This document shows, in pieces, positions 1 through 9,285 of a DNA stretch of 64,000 nucleotides. The stretch lies in the NCBI RefSeq assembly GCF_000411155.1, contig NZ_KE150266.1, positions 62,001 to 126,000 on the forward strand, given 5' to 3'. Under the pieces are notes generated by a model, which was not told where the DNA came from, ran no database searches, and saw only the letters and a list, made by a program, of their open reading frames with translations. The position numbers were made by a program, and so were the translations under genes. This DNA comes from Gleimia europaea ACS-120-V-Col10b (lineage in GTDB: Bacteria > Actinomycetota > Actinomycetes > Actinomycetales > Actinomycetaceae). Numbering within the stretch: position 1 is the stretch's first letter; each line of letters opens with the position of its first letter.

Positions 1-635
1 TCACGAGCGGGAGAGATTTCACATTGGCGGTCACTGCATTTGGTTATTGTGACCGCCTCGTGACGCGTGCACAAGCAAAGCCGGGTGATGTAATCGCTTA
101 CGCGGGCGATATTGGGGTTAGTGGCGTTGGATTGGCGTTGCTACAAAACCATGTGGTAAACCCTGCCCTCCGCGGCGCAGAAGCGCTTGGATTCTATCAT
201 TATCCGCTCTCGTTCTATCGGGTTCCTAAGGTTCCGCTCCAGGCGGGACCTATAGCTGCTAACGCGGGCGCAACTGCAATGATCGATGTTTCAGATGGTC
301 TTGGTATTGACCTGTCGCGGATTGCGAAAGCATCGAAAGTTTCAATGCGATTGTCTAGGTCACTTTTGAAAAATATTGTCGATGAACACCAGCCGTGGCT
401 CGATGTTGCTTTAAAACACCTGGACGTGGGGCAACTTAATACTTGTGAACTGGTCGAGAAGATAGGACTGTTCAATCGCGGAGAAGATCACGCGCTGCTG
501 GCCACGTTCCCGTCGGATATAAACGTGCCGCCCCCGTTCAGGATTATCGGTGACGTGACCGGCGGGGAAGTAGGAACGGTCATGCTTGATGACGAGCCGT
601 ATCCGGCTGGTGGATGGGATCACTTGCAAAGATGA
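1..635 (+). CDS. thiL: Thiamine-monophosphate kinase, C-terminal part (5' end outside window)
   Basis: ThiL phosphorylates thiamine monophosphate to thiamine diphosphate, the last step of cofactor synthesis. The frame is open from base 3 and reads straight into the window edge (TSGRDFTLAVTAFG), so the gene is cut by the window; the TTG at 24 is not its start. Visible family marks are the AIR-synthase-like fold segments with ARPGD-type KPGDVIAYAGDIG, the MIDVSDGLG motif near base 290 and GEDHALL near base 481, which correspond to the ATP/Mg-binding and C-terminal motifs of ThiL. It ends at a TGA and faces the minus-strand hydrolase gene across a long palindrome. Confidence 0.9.
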   Translation, partial: TSGRDFTLAVTAFGYCDRLVTRAQAKPGDVIAYAGDIGVSGVGLALLQNHVVNPALRGAEALGFYHYPLSFYRVPKVPLQAGPIAANAGATAMIDVSDGLGIDLSRIAKASKVSMRLSRSLLKNIVDEHQPWLDVALKHLDVGQLNTCELVEKIGLFNRGEDHALLATFPSDINVPPPFRIIGDVTGGEVGTVMLDDEPYPAGGWDHLQR

Positions 636-710
636 TGTATTTGCTCCTGATCATCATGCAGAGCAAGTACGGTGGTCGGTTCCAGAAGTGCCAGTGTTGT
701 CACGTTCACG

Positions 711-753
711 TTTTCAGTTGAATAACCACCTAAGGTGGTTATTCAACTGAAAA
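711..753. terminator. Perfect 21-bp palindrome, likely bidirectional terminator
   Basis: Bases 711-731 and 733-753 are perfect reverse complements around a single central base. The stem starts with TTTT and ends with AAAA, so on either strand the transcript would end its stem in U residues. It lies between the convergent thiL and hydrolase genes, as expected for a shared terminator, although the arms are unusually long and the loop is minimal. Confidence 0.75.
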
Positions 754-765
754 TCCAGTAGGGGG

Positions 766-2823
766 TTAGGAAGCTTCTCTTGGAATGGTACGCTTCCAAA
801 CTTTTGCGAAAATCTTTTCGTCGCCGTCGTAACATTTGACGTCTGATTCAGTATAGAAATTGGCGTCGTCACAAGTAATACGGGTATCGGCTTCCACCCG
901 CGCTTGCCAGTCAAGTTCTGGGCGTTCTAGCTTGATCCGCCACTGCGACTCTGTACGCGCCGTGGTGGGGTCATCCCACTGTATCCAATATCGTTCTACT
1001 GAGTCCTCGTCAAAGTGCAACCCGTCAGGATATATGCGGGTACCGCCATATGCGGGATCCACTTGCAGTAGGGTAGTTTTTGCAACTACATCGGTGCAGA
1101 TAAGCCGTTCTGGCCTGCGCGATCCGGCCAGTCCAGCTTCCGGATATTTCACGTCCAATGGCACGGGTTGCACTGCCTCGTCGAAATGAATAGCGGCATC
1201 AAGCTTCGCGCGTTCGCTACCAGTAGCGGGGATCGGCCGGACAGGTAGCTCGATATGAGAACCGGTTAGATCGAGGGTGATCACACCCGAATCGGGTTGT
1301 GGCCAGATCCACGGCCAGTAAGCGTTAGAGATTGCAATGCGCAGGACGTGGCCAGCCGCAAAGTGATATCCAATTCCAGTCATCGCGAACTCCACGTCCA
1401 CCCATTCATCCGTGGGCATTAGAACTGCCTTGTCACGACCTTCGCGTGAGCTAAGGTTAAGTGCTCCACGAGTTACCAGCGTTGATTCACCCGCGGGTGA
1501 GACGTCGTTCAAACGCGCGTATAGTTGCCCCCCGCTAGCTGGGGTTTTCACACGCATTTTTAACTTCGCATTTCCCAAGATCTCGAACGATTCAGTTACT
1601 TCGAAGTCGACCGTTACCGATCTGCCATCATCAGCTCGCTGGTCTACAGGTAGATCAGCTGCATTTCCAAAGGGGAAATACCGTCCTGCAGCTTGTCCCG
1701 TATCATGAGGAGAATCGACGATAACATGACCAGCATTAGTTTTTACCGTGTTTATACAGCCTTTTTCGAAGTTGAGAGTGGTTGGCACGATGTTTGGGGA
1801 CGGCCAACTGGTTTCAGCAACCCAGCGTCCAGGCATTTCATCGTAGACGGAACGAGGTGGAATCGGATCTGTTATCCAAGTACGCAACAACGGCTCATTA
1901 ACCACATCATTGGGCTTTTCTTTTAACCAGTGATCCCACCAGCGTAGGGTCTCGTTTAGAAAATCTATATGCGGTCCGGGGCGTAGATCACGATCGGGAT
2001 ACTGGTGAGACCAAGGCCCGAGTAGCCCTTTAACATTTTTGTCAAGCGCTGAAAGGTGTTCGCAAAGACGCAATACAGTGTCTCGATATGGGTCGTACCA
2101 GCCACCTACAGCCATAACAGCAGCATTTATTTGGGAGTAGTCTTCGCATACGGAGCCGTGCTCCCAATAGGAGTCTCTTCTTTGGTGACTCAGCCACGTG
2201 TCGATGTATGGCTCCATTCGGTTTAGTCGATACTCCCACTTCTCTCGCCACTTTTCACCCCAAACACGTTTGTCTAAGGGGCGTGACTCGAAGGCTAACA
2301 TGGTGGCAGCCCATGCGTGCATGTCAACACCCAGCATCGACCCACCAAGGTAGTGCACGTCGTTGTCGTAACGATCGTCTGTCGAACAGGTGGTGACAAT
2401 TGCTTTCAACGGTTCTGGGTGCAGTGCAGCCAACTGAAGCGAGTTGAAGCCGCCCCAGGAAATGCCAAACATCCCCACATTGCCTGTGCACCAATCCTGT
2501 TGTGCGATCCAGTTGATCACTTCAACGCCGTCGGCGTGTTCTTGAGGGCTGTACTCGTCTCCCGGTACGCCTTCGGAGTTGCCGTGGCCTCGAATATCGA
2601 CTCGGATCGAAGCATAGCCATGCCCGGCGTAGAAAGGGTGCCGTTCGTAATCGCGTGGGGCTGTCCAGTCTCCGGCCCTGTATGGTAGATATTCCAAAAT
2701 GGCAGGTACTGGATGATTGGTCTGTGGCATCCAACGCTTCATCCAAAGTTTTGTTCCATCAGATAAAGGGATCCACTCTTCTATCACTTCATGTTCAAAG
2801 GGGAACTGCTCAATGTATTTCAT
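766..2823 (-). CDS. CocE/NonD (X-Pro dipeptidyl-peptidase S15) family serine hydrolase
   Basis: This 685-residue protein is an alpha/beta hydrolase of the CocE/NonD, S15 X-prolyl dipeptidyl peptidase family. The N-terminal domain has the early RVDIRGHGNSEG segment, the nucleophile motif GISWGG (Ser about residue 122), GGWYDPYRD (acid) and GPWSHQYP (His). The C-terminal half is the beta-rich X-Pro C-terminal domain ending with RIYPDG and WRIKLERPELDW segments. A longer reading frame exists upstream, but the start at 2823 is preceded by TAGGAGG, whose TAG is the stop codon of the upstream peptide transporter gene, so translation of the two is probably coupled. The pairing with a peptide importer suggests intracellular hydrolysis of imported peptides; an esterase substrate cannot be excluded. 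No signal peptide is visible. Confidence 0.85.
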   Translation of the reverse strand: MKYIEQFPFEHEVIEEWIPLSDGTKLWMKRWMPQTNHPVPAILEYLPYRAGDWTAPRDYERHPFYAGHGYASIRVDIRGHGNSEGVPGDEYSPQEHADGVEVINWIAQQDWCTGNVGMFGISWGGFNSLQLAALHPEPLKAIVTTCSTDDRYDNDVHYLGGSMLGVDMHAWAATMLAFESRPLDKRVWGEKWREKWEYRLNRMEPYIDTWLSHQRRDSYWEHGSVCEDYSQINAAVMAVGGWYDPYRDTVLRLCEHLSALDKNVKGLLGPWSHQYPDRDLRPGPHIDFLNETLRWWDHWLKEKPNDVVNEPLLRTWITDPIPPRSVYDEMPGRWVAETSWPSPNIVPTTLNFEKGCINTVKTNAGHVIVDSPHDTGQAAGRYFPFGNAADLPVDQRADDGRSVTVDFEVTESFEILGNAKLKMRVKTPASGGQLYARLNDVSPAGESTLVTRGALNLSSREGRDKAVLMPTDEWVDVEFAMTGIGYHFAAGHVLRIAISNAYWPWIWPQPDSGVITLDLTGSHIELPVRPIPATGSERAKLDAAIHFDEAVQPVPLDVKYPEAGLAGSRRPERLICTDVVAKTTLLQVDPAYGGTRIYPDGLHFDEDSVERYWIQWDDPTTARTESQWRIKLERPELDWQARVEADTRITCDDANFYTESDVKCYDGDEKIFAKVWKRTIPREAS

Positions 2824-2837
2824 GTTTGAGTCGCCTC

Positions 2838-4364
2838 CTAGACAACGTGCTTCATACGTTTGCGCATCCACGGTGTTAGAGCCATAAGTAGTATTGCGTA
2901 AACCACGATGATGATTCCTTGAATACCGAAATAAAATGCGGCATTTTCGAATGTAAAGAATTTAACGATTTGTGCCTGGATACCCTGCGCTAGTGCCATT
3001 GCGGCAAACCAAAGTGCCATAGTTTGAGAGGCAAATGCGCGCGGTGCGAGCTTCGTGGTTGCGGACATCCCGGAGGTCTGCAAGATCAAATCTCCAAGCC
3101 CGAGGAAAACATAGCAAGAGACCATCCAAATGCTCGACATAAGGGCGCCACGTGGGGTTAAGGTTTGACCGAGTGCGACCATTAGAAATGCAACACCACC
3201 CAGCATCGTACCCATGCCAACTTTAGAAGCCACATGAGGCTGCCGGTTGCCAAGTTTTACCCAGATCCAGGCAAGAACAGGTCCCATTATGATCTCGACG
3301 ATTGCAGTTAAAGATATGTACCAGGTGGATGGGTAGGAAAAACCTCCGATCGTGTTTGAAGTTTGTTCCAGGGCCAGGAAATTCAAAGTGTTCCCTGTCT
3401 GGAAGTACGTGAGGTTGTATGCCACGAGGGCGATAAGCAACAAGGAAAAAGGCAAAAGATTGCGTTTTTCCGTAGGGGTAACAGAATCCGAACGTCCCAT
3501 CCAGATAATAAAAGCAAAAGGAACTAACGCAGAAACTCCGGTTACCAGGTTCACCAGCGTTCCCAAAGTGGCATCGGTGGCGAAGAAAAAAACGAGGCCA
3601 ATTACAATTGCTGTGGTAGCAGCCGCGGTGGTTTTCCAAAAATTTGCATCAAATTCGAAGGAGTTTTGGATTCGTTGTGATCTTTCCTTCCCAGCAAACG
3701 AGGAACGTCCGCGGATGAAGAAAATTATTCCGATAATCATCCCCACTGCGGCCGCTGAGAATCCAAGGTGCCAGTGGTAGGTTTGACCAAGAAAACCAGC
3801 AACGAGCGGGCCCAAGAAAGCGCCGATGTTGATTCCGGAATAATAGATTGAAAACCCTGCGTCGCGCCGTCTGTCGCCTTGCTCGTATAGCTCTCCGACC
3901 ATTGTCGAGACATTTGGCTTCAATAGGCCCGTACCGAGAATAATTAGAGCTAAACCGACCCAGGTTGCGAATTCTCGGGGGATTCCCATAAAAATGTGTC
4001 CGCTGGCAATAAGGAGGGAACCCCATAGAACGGAGCGATACGTACCGACAACTCGGTCCGCTATCCAAGCACCAACGAGGGCCAACAAATAAACTAGAGC
4101 GCCGTATGCTGCTACCACAGAAGATGCGGTTTGCTGATCATAGCCTAGTCCTCCTGAGGCTATAGCGTCGGCGAAGTAGAGAGCCAAGATAGCTTGGAAA
4201 CCTAAATATGAGAAACGTTCCCACAGCTCCAGATTGAAAAGTGCTGCCAATCCACGAGGATGGCCAAAAAATGACGTGTCGGCGCGAACATTTCGGTCTT
4301 GTTTGCGCGCTTCAGAAATAGACGTAGAAGGGGAGACCACCGAATTAGAGTTCTGGTCAGACAT
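2838..4364 (-). CDS. POT/PTR family proton-dependent oligopeptide transporter
   Basis: A 508-residue membrane protein of the proton-dependent oligopeptide transporter branch of the MFS. The signature ELWERFSYLG (residues 46-55) matches the POT ExxERFxYY motif, with the second Tyr replaced by Leu, and the second signature runs through KPNVSTMVGELYEQGDRRRD and FSIYYSGINIG (the PTR2 motif). About 12-14 hydrophobic segments follow an N-terminal hydrophilic tail of about 40 residues. It probably imports di- and tripeptides with protons. An AAGGATT Shine-Dalgarno lies just before the ATG. It is first in a two-gene unit with the S15-type hydrolase, 14 bp before that gene's start. Confidence 0.9.
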   Translation of the reverse strand: MSDQNSNSVVSPSTSISEARKQDRNVRADTSFFGHPRGLAALFNLELWERFSYLGFQAILALYFADAIASGGLGYDQQTASSVVAAYGALVYLLALVGAWIADRVVGTYRSVLWGSLLIASGHIFMGIPREFATWVGLALIILGTGLLKPNVSTMVGELYEQGDRRRDAGFSIYYSGINIGAFLGPLVAGFLGQTYHWHLGFSAAAVGMIIGIIFFIRGRSSFAGKERSQRIQNSFEFDANFWKTTAAATTAIVIGLVFFFATDATLGTLVNLVTGVSALVPFAFIIWMGRSDSVTPTEKRNLLPFSLLLIALVAYNLTYFQTGNTLNFLALEQTSNTIGGFSYPSTWYISLTAIVEIIMGPVLAWIWVKLGNRQPHVASKVGMGTMLGGVAFLMVALGQTLTPRGALMSSIWMVSCYVFLGLGDLILQTSGMSATTKLAPRAFASQTMALWFAAMALAQGIQAQIVKFFTFENAAFYFGIQGIIIVVYAILLMALTPWMRKRMKHVV

Positions 4365-4548
4365 AAATAATCCTTAATTCCCATAGAGAATACGCGAGGG
4401 AGCACGCGCGAAATGACGGATTAGTGCGCCAAATGTCCTCCTAAGCTTGGGATCATCATTCGCTAGGATAACAAACTGGCCCGTTGCATCAACAGCTAAG
4501 ATGTTGCCGTCTTGTTAAGGAATTCAAGATGAGCAGGGCCCGATGGTA

Positions 4549-4576
4549 TAAAAATTCGCCCTCTTTCGAGGGCGAA
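4549..4576 (-). terminator. Rho-independent terminator of rpmB
   Basis: Perfect 9-bp stem (4555-4563 with 4568-4576) and 4-base loop. Read on the minus strand it is followed by TTTTTAT. It lies just after the rpmB stop codon. Confidence 0.85.
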
Positions 4577-4594
4577 CACAGTAAGAGCGGTAGC

Positions 4595-4786
4595 TTATAT
4601 AGCGCGGGTAACGCGCTCGCTCTTGATGCAGGTGGTGCATACGTTGAGGCGCTTAGGGGTGCCATTAACGACTGCACGCACACGCTGAATGTTGGGGTTC
4701 CAACGACGGTTGGTTCGCACGTGGGAGTGCGAAACGCTCTTGCCGAAGCCGGGTCCCTTGCCACACACGTCGCACTTAGAAGCCAC
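4595..4786 (-). CDS. rpmB: 50S ribosomal protein L28
   Basis: A 63-residue protein starting [20 protein letters not shown] and continuing through [16 protein letters not shown] and the C-terminal [14 protein letters not shown], all typical of bacterial L28. It carries two CxxC pairs (CDVC and CTTC), so this is the zinc-binding (C+) form rather than the Cys-free paralogue. GGAG lies before the ATG. It is monocistronic with its own terminator and is divergent from the DAK2 gene, a neighbour it commonly has in actinobacteria and firmicutes. Confidence 0.96.
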   Translation of the reverse strand: MASKCDVCGKGPGFGKSVSHSHVRTNRRWNPNIQRVRAVVNGTPKRLNVCTTCIKSERVTRAI

Positions 4787-5007
4787 GGTTTATCTCCGAT
4801 TCCTAGATAAGTCTCATACAACTGTTCATTTTGAACACTGCTGAGGCACGCAGGTAGGCGCACCTCAGGCAACCTGTTTAGACTATCGAAATGCGGGCCC
4901 CTTTGCCAACTATCGAAGCGCGTTTTTGTGTCTAGTGGACCACAGTATGATTTTCGTGCGGGGTTTAGCTCACTTATTTTGTCCGTGTCTTATGAGACGA
5001 TTTGACT

Positions 5008-6597
5008 ATGACCAGCCAGTACCGTTGTTCACTTAGTGGGCAAGATATTGTTCAGTTTGTTGACCGTTGTAGCGAGGCTCTTGATACCCTCGCCCCATTT
5101 TTGGATGACTTGAATGCGCTTGGCGGATCGGATTTTGACACGGGCGCTAACGCGGCACGCTCATTCGCAGCTATAAAACGGTTAATGCAGCGCTCCAATG
5201 AAAAGGTGGAGTCGGCCGGCGCCGTGCTCCAGGCGCTGACCGTGTATGCGCGGGCGGGGTCCGCGGGCCATGTGGGCATCTTAATTACCAGTGTAATTGC
5301 GGCTTTGGCTGCTACATCGGCGGGAAATGAAGTCAGGCCGATTGATATGCGCGCATTCTTGGCTTCTCTTCCGCGCACAGTGGAGGATGCGTTTTCAACA
5401 CCTGCTCCAGAGCTGATGGAGATGGCTGTGGCGGCCCGGCAGGTGGCGTTGGATACGCCGGATCCGATTGATGCGGCGCACATGATGGTTGGGCGCGCGT
5501 CGATGGTGGTGCAAGATGCGCTAATTGATGCCACAAGCGGGTGGATCAACCCAGGTGCGTGCGTGTTTGCAGTGATGATTTCAGCGCTGCACTCGGTTTA
5601 TGAGAACTCGCTTGCTCCGCTTGAAGTTGCCCGTGACATGATGCGTTCGCTCGCGCAGTCCACGAGAATCTCGAAAACAGCCGAATCGCCGCACGAAGGT
5701 GCGCAGTTCTCCGTCGATTTTCACCTTGACTGCATGGCAGAGGATTTAGCGGAGTTTCGTGCGGGTCTAGATGAACGGGGATATCGGTACTCAATGCAGG
5801 GCAGTGCGGACCAGCTTGGAATGGGCACATGGCGGTTTCACATTGACACGTCAGATCCTTCTGCTGTGCTACCAAAGGTGGGATGGACGCGCAACATTGT
5901 GGTTAAGGATGCGCGTTATGGCGAGCTAATCGGCTATGACGAGCTGGCGGTGCAAGAAGAGGAGTCGGGCGTTTTGTACCTTTCTCGCCCCACATGGCAG
6001 CGGCCTGAAACTGTGCGGGTTATTGCTCTGCTTCGGAATGAGCATTTCTTAGAGGAAGTTGCCTCCACTGGCGCGCACGTAATTTTGAATCCGATCCGTC
6101 AAGACGCAGTGCTGATTTCTGAGCTCATGCTGTCAGCTCCCTCCAGGGTAAGCCTTGTGGTCCCAGGTGATGAGGAAGCCGCCGAGGTTGCGATGCGCGC
6201 GAAAAAGCTTGCGCTTAAGTCTGCTGAGGTTTTTGTAGTGAGTGATACGCCGCCTTATTCGGACGTGGTGGTAAGCGTACTCGCCGCGAAGGCAGCACCC
6301 ATATTCATGCCGCAGGTGGGGGATCGCACGGCCAAGATCACTCGCGATCTTCTCGATTCGGCCGCAAGGGCGGCGAAGGCGCGCGTGGCGGTACTAGAGG
6401 AAGCGGATCCGCAGGCGGTGTCGTTTTCACTGAAGCAGTTGGTTGGATACGGTCTTGAGCGTGTAGTGATGATAGCGCCGGAACCGGATATGCTTTTACG
6501 CCATTCGATTGAGATGGCGCTGGATGATCGTGGAGCCACGCAGTACGTGGAATATGCGCGCGATAATCGCACGCAGGTGGTGTTGGTAAACCGATGA
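5008..6597 (+). CDS. DAK2-domain (FakA/YloV-like) protein, divergent
   Basis: A 529-residue protein whose position (divergent from rpmB, ATGA overlap with recG) is that of the YloV/FakA DAK2-domain family, the ATP-binding component of fatty acid kinase. The N-terminal DAK2 domain (about residues 10-200) keeps a DFDTGAN segment where the family has DGDTGTN, and GSAGHVGILITS where it has GARGNSGVILSQ. The middle and C-terminal DegV-like/EDD regions run to the end. Because the metal- and nucleotide-binding motifs are altered, kinase activity is uncertain. The ATG at 5008 is preferred to the in-frame TTG at 5002; no strong Shine-Dalgarno is visible for either. Confidence 0.75.
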   Translation: MTSQYRCSLSGQDIVQFVDRCSEALDTLAPFLDDLNALGGSDFDTGANAARSFAAIKRLMQRSNEKVESAGAVLQALTVYARAGSAGHVGILITSVIAALAATSAGNEVRPIDMRAFLASLPRTVEDAFSTPAPELMEMAVAARQVALDTPDPIDAAHMMVGRASMVVQDALIDATSGWINPGACVFAVMISALHSVYENSLAPLEVARDMMRSLAQSTRISKTAESPHEGAQFSVDFHLDCMAEDLAEFRAGLDERGYRYSMQGSADQLGMGTWRFHIDTSDPSAVLPKVGWTRNIVVKDARYGELIGYDELAVQEEESGVLYLSRPTWQRPETVRVIALLRNEHFLEEVASTGAHVILNPIRQDAVLISELMLSAPSRVSLVVPGDEEAAEVAMRAKKLALKSAEVFVVSDTPPYSDVVVSVLAAKAAPIFMPQVGDRTAKITRDLLDSAARAAKARVAVLEEADPQAVSFSLKQLVGYGLERVVMIAPEPDMLLRHSIEMALDDRGATQYVEYARDNRTQVVLVNR

Positions 6598-8702
6598 GTG
6601 CCTCTGTTCCTAGCAAGCCACAACTTCTTGATTCGCCGTTAGATCGCGTGCTCGGGCCGCGCACGGCCAAGAAGATCGCCTCCCTCGGGCTTGAAACCGC
6701 AGGGGATCTACTCATGTTCTTCCCCCGCCGCTACGGGCATTGGGGTAAGCTCACCCCGCTCGCCGCGATTCATGAGGGAGAGGACGTGACTTTGCTGGCT
6801 CAGGTGGAGTCTGCGCAGATGGTGCGTAACCGCAACGGGGGTGTGCGGCTGTCGGTTGAGCTGACGGATGGCTACAAGAACATTAATGCAACTTTTTTCG
6901 CGCGCCACCCGGGCGCGCTGTCGGTGCATGAGCGGATGCTGGTTCCCGGCTCGTCGCACTTGTTTGCAGGAAAAGTGTCGTCGTATCGAGGGCGTCTCCA
7001 GCTTACACATCCAGATTTCGAACGGTTTGAGCGCGGCGATGCGAAGGATCGTGTGGATCGACCAATCCCGATTTACGCGGCGAACTCGAAGTGCCCAAGC
7101 TGGCTTACCTCTAAGTCGGCGAAGATTATTACCGCGATGGTACAACCCGGTGACGTCCTCGACCCGATTCCGATGAAGCTGCGAGAAGATCGCGACCTTA
7201 TGGCGTATGCGGACGCGCTAGTTCAGTTGCATGATCCGCAGTCCGATCAAGAAGTCACGCGCGCAAAACTCACCGTCAGATGGGCAGAAGCTCTGACCTT
7301 GCAAACAGCTTTACTGCGCCGTCGAGCGCGTGCGAAGAAAGATACAGCCCCGCGTATTGAGGCGGGGCAGGCATTTGCTCAGGCCAAGGCGGAACTACCG
7401 TTTACCTTGACCAGCGGTCAGGAAGAGGCTCTTGGGCAGATCTTAGCGGATATGGCGGGCGAACACCCTATGCAAAAGCTGTTGCAGGCTGATGTTGGGG
7501 CGGGGAAAACTGTAGTGGCTGGCTTGGCAATGACGGCTACCGTAGATGCAGGATACCAGGCGGCCCTCCTCGCTCCCACCGAAGTGCTTGCGGCACAACA
7601 CGCGGTGTCACTTTCAAAAATGTTGCCCGTCCCGGTGGAACTGCTAACGGGATCGTCGAAGTCGAAGCATCGCGGCGATGTGTCTGCGCTAGCCTCTTCT
7701 GGCCAGGCGGCCGTATTTGTGGGTACGCACGCTCTAATTCAAGACTCGCTACAGTTTTCCAACCTGGGTCTTGTGGTGGTGGACGAACAGCATCGCTTTG
7801 GAGTTTCCCAACGCGACCGCCTGCGCGCGGGTGGGCAAATGGTGCCGCACATGCTCACCATGACGGCCACCCCAATTCCGCGCACCATCGCGATGACGGT
7901 GTTTGGAGATCTAGACGCCCTCACCATCCGCGAGTTACCGACGGGCCGCAAACAGGTCCAAACTTTCCTCGTTGATGCTACGAACGCGGCTTGGAACAAG
8001 CGCATGTGGGAGCGTGCTCGCGAAGAAGTTGAGGCGGGTGGGCGCGTGTTCGTGGTGGCACCGCGAATCGATTCCACCGATGGTGATGATTCGCAGTTAG
8101 CTAACGTGGTGGACACTCGCGAAATGCTCGCCATCCTGCCCCAGTTGGGTGGCGTGAAGGTTGGCTTGCTACACGGGGGCATGAGTGCAAGTGAGAAAAC
8201 TGTAGCAATCGAGCGGTTTGATAACGGGATCACTCCCATTTTGGTAACAACAACAGTTATTGAGGTGGGCGTGGATATCTCCGCAGCTTCGATGATGGTC
8301 ATTTTGGATGCCCAGCAGTTCGGATTGTCTCAACTTCACCAGTTACGAGGACGCGTTGGCCGCGGTGGCCAGCAGGCTATTTGCATGGCGCACCACCGCA
8401 CGGGTTTGGCTCCAGAATCTATGAAACGCTTAGAAGCGTTCGCCTCGACCACGGATGGATTTGCGTTGGCGGAGGCTGATTTGAAGCTTCGCCGGGAAGG
8501 TAACGTGCTTGGCGAGAATCAATCGGGTGTACGAACTTCCTTGAAAGCACTGCGCGTGACGCGCGACGGGGCGATTATTGAGGCTGCGCGTACCTACGCC
8601 GGTGAGCTACTAGAGGAGGACAACGATTTAAGGGATTACCCGCAACTACTGCAGGCGGCGAACCGGATGGGCGAGGCAGCTGAGTGGATGGAACGGTCAT
8701 GA
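6594..8702 (+). CDS. recG: ATP-dependent DNA helicase RecG
   Basis: A 702-residue superfamily 2 helicase that reverses stalled replication forks and migrates branched DNA. The N-terminal wedge/OB domain (about residues 15-170, including the PRRYGHW segment) is followed by the helicase core with Walker A DVGAGKT (about residue 300), DEQHRFGV (Walker B, about 397), TATPIPRT (motif III), VVAPRID and the C-terminal motifs TTVIEVGVD and QLRGRVGRG. Length fits the family. It overlaps the preceding gene by 4 bases (ATGA). Confidence 0.96.
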   Translation: MSASVPSKPQLLDSPLDRVLGPRTAKKIASLGLETAGDLLMFFPRRYGHWGKLTPLAAIHEGEDVTLLAQVESAQMVRNRNGGVRLSVELTDGYKNINATFFARHPGALSVHERMLVPGSSHLFAGKVSSYRGRLQLTHPDFERFERGDAKDRVDRPIPIYAANSKCPSWLTSKSAKIITAMVQPGDVLDPIPMKLREDRDLMAYADALVQLHDPQSDQEVTRAKLTVRWAEALTLQTALLRRRARAKKDTAPRIEAGQAFAQAKAELPFTLTSGQEEALGQILADMAGEHPMQKLLQADVGAGKTVVAGLAMTATVDAGYQAALLAPTEVLAAQHAVSLSKMLPVPVELLTGSSKSKHRGDVSALASSGQAAVFVGTHALIQDSLQFSNLGLVVVDEQHRFGVSQRDRLRAGGQMVPHMLTMTATPIPRTIAMTVFGDLDALTIRELPTGRKQVQTFLVDATNAAWNKRMWERAREEVEAGGRVFVVAPRIDSTDGDDSQLANVVDTREMLAILPQLGGVKVGLLHGGMSASEKTVAIERFDNGITPILVTTTVIEVGVDISAASMMVILDAQQFGLSQLHQLRGRVGRGGQQAICMAHHRTGLAPESMKRLEAFASTTDGFALAEADLKLRREGNVLGENQSGVRTSLKALRVTRDGAIIEAARTYAGELLEEDNDLRDYPQLLQAANRMGEAAEWMERS

Positions 8703-8709
8703 TATCGCG

Positions 8710-8715
8710 TAGGCT
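8710..8715 (+). promoter_or_regulatory. -10-like box TAGGCT for leaderless rsmD
   Basis: TAGGCT ends 6 nt before the rsmD ATG at 8722, with no Shine-Dalgarno between. No convincing -35 is visible. It lies just after the recG stop codon. Confidence 0.4.
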
Positions 8716-8721
8716 TTGCGT

Positions 8722-9285
8722 ATGACACGGATTGTTGCAGGAGCGTTTGGGGGACGCAGACTCGATGTGCCTGCCGCAGGTACGCGCCCAACGTCAGAGC
8801 GGGTTAGAGAGGCACTGTTTTCTCGTTTAGAAAGTTGGGATGAGGTTGATGGTGCTAGGGTGTTGGACCTGTTCGCTGGTTCGGGCGCGCTGGGGCTGGA
8901 AGCGCTTTCGCGAGGCTCTGCCAGTGTCACTTTGGTGGACAACTCCGCTGCTGCCGTGAAAGCGCTGCGTAGCAATGTGAATAAGAATGGTTTTTCAAAC
9001 GTGCAGGTGGTGCGAGCTGACGCCGCAAAGTTTGAAACCGTCCACTCTTTCACCCTGGCTTTCCTGGATCCCCCCTACAACATAGATGCGGGCCAGCTAC
9101 GAAACGTGCTTGCGCATTTGCAGAGATTTCTTGAGGATGACGCTCTTGTTGTGGTCGAACTGTCAGCCCGCACTCCCGAGCCGCAGTGGCCAGTAGCGTA
9201 CCGGCGCGAATCGAGTCGAAAATGGGGTGAAACCATGGTGTGGTTCCTAACATTTTCCATGCCAACAGGTAGCGTGGAAGCATGA
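8722..9285 (+). CDS. rsmD: 16S rRNA (guanine(966)-N2)-methyltransferase
   Basis: A 187-residue SAM-dependent methyltransferase that modifies G966 of 16S rRNA. It starts MTRIVAGAFGGRRLDVP and has the RPTSERVREALFSRL segment, the SAM-binding VLDLFAGSGALGLEALSRG loop and the catalytic LDPPY motif (about residue 115). The ATG at 8722 is chosen over the in-frame TTG at 8716: it gives the usual family N-terminus and sits 6 nt after a -10-like box. The last 4 bases overlap coaD. Confidence 0.94.
   Translation: MTRIVAGAFGGRRLDVPAAGTRPTSERVREALFSRLESWDEVDGARVLDLFAGSGALGLEALSRGSASVTLVDNSAAAVKALRSNVNKNGFSNVQVVRADAAKFETVHSFTLAFLDPPYNIDAGQLRNVLAHLQRFLEDDALVVVELSARTPEPQWPVAYRRESSRKWGETMVWFLTFSMPTGSVEA

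Noticed and set aside
4489..4872. 127-codon minus-strand frame over rpmB
   Set aside because: Shadow of L28 in another frame, crossing the rpmB terminator.
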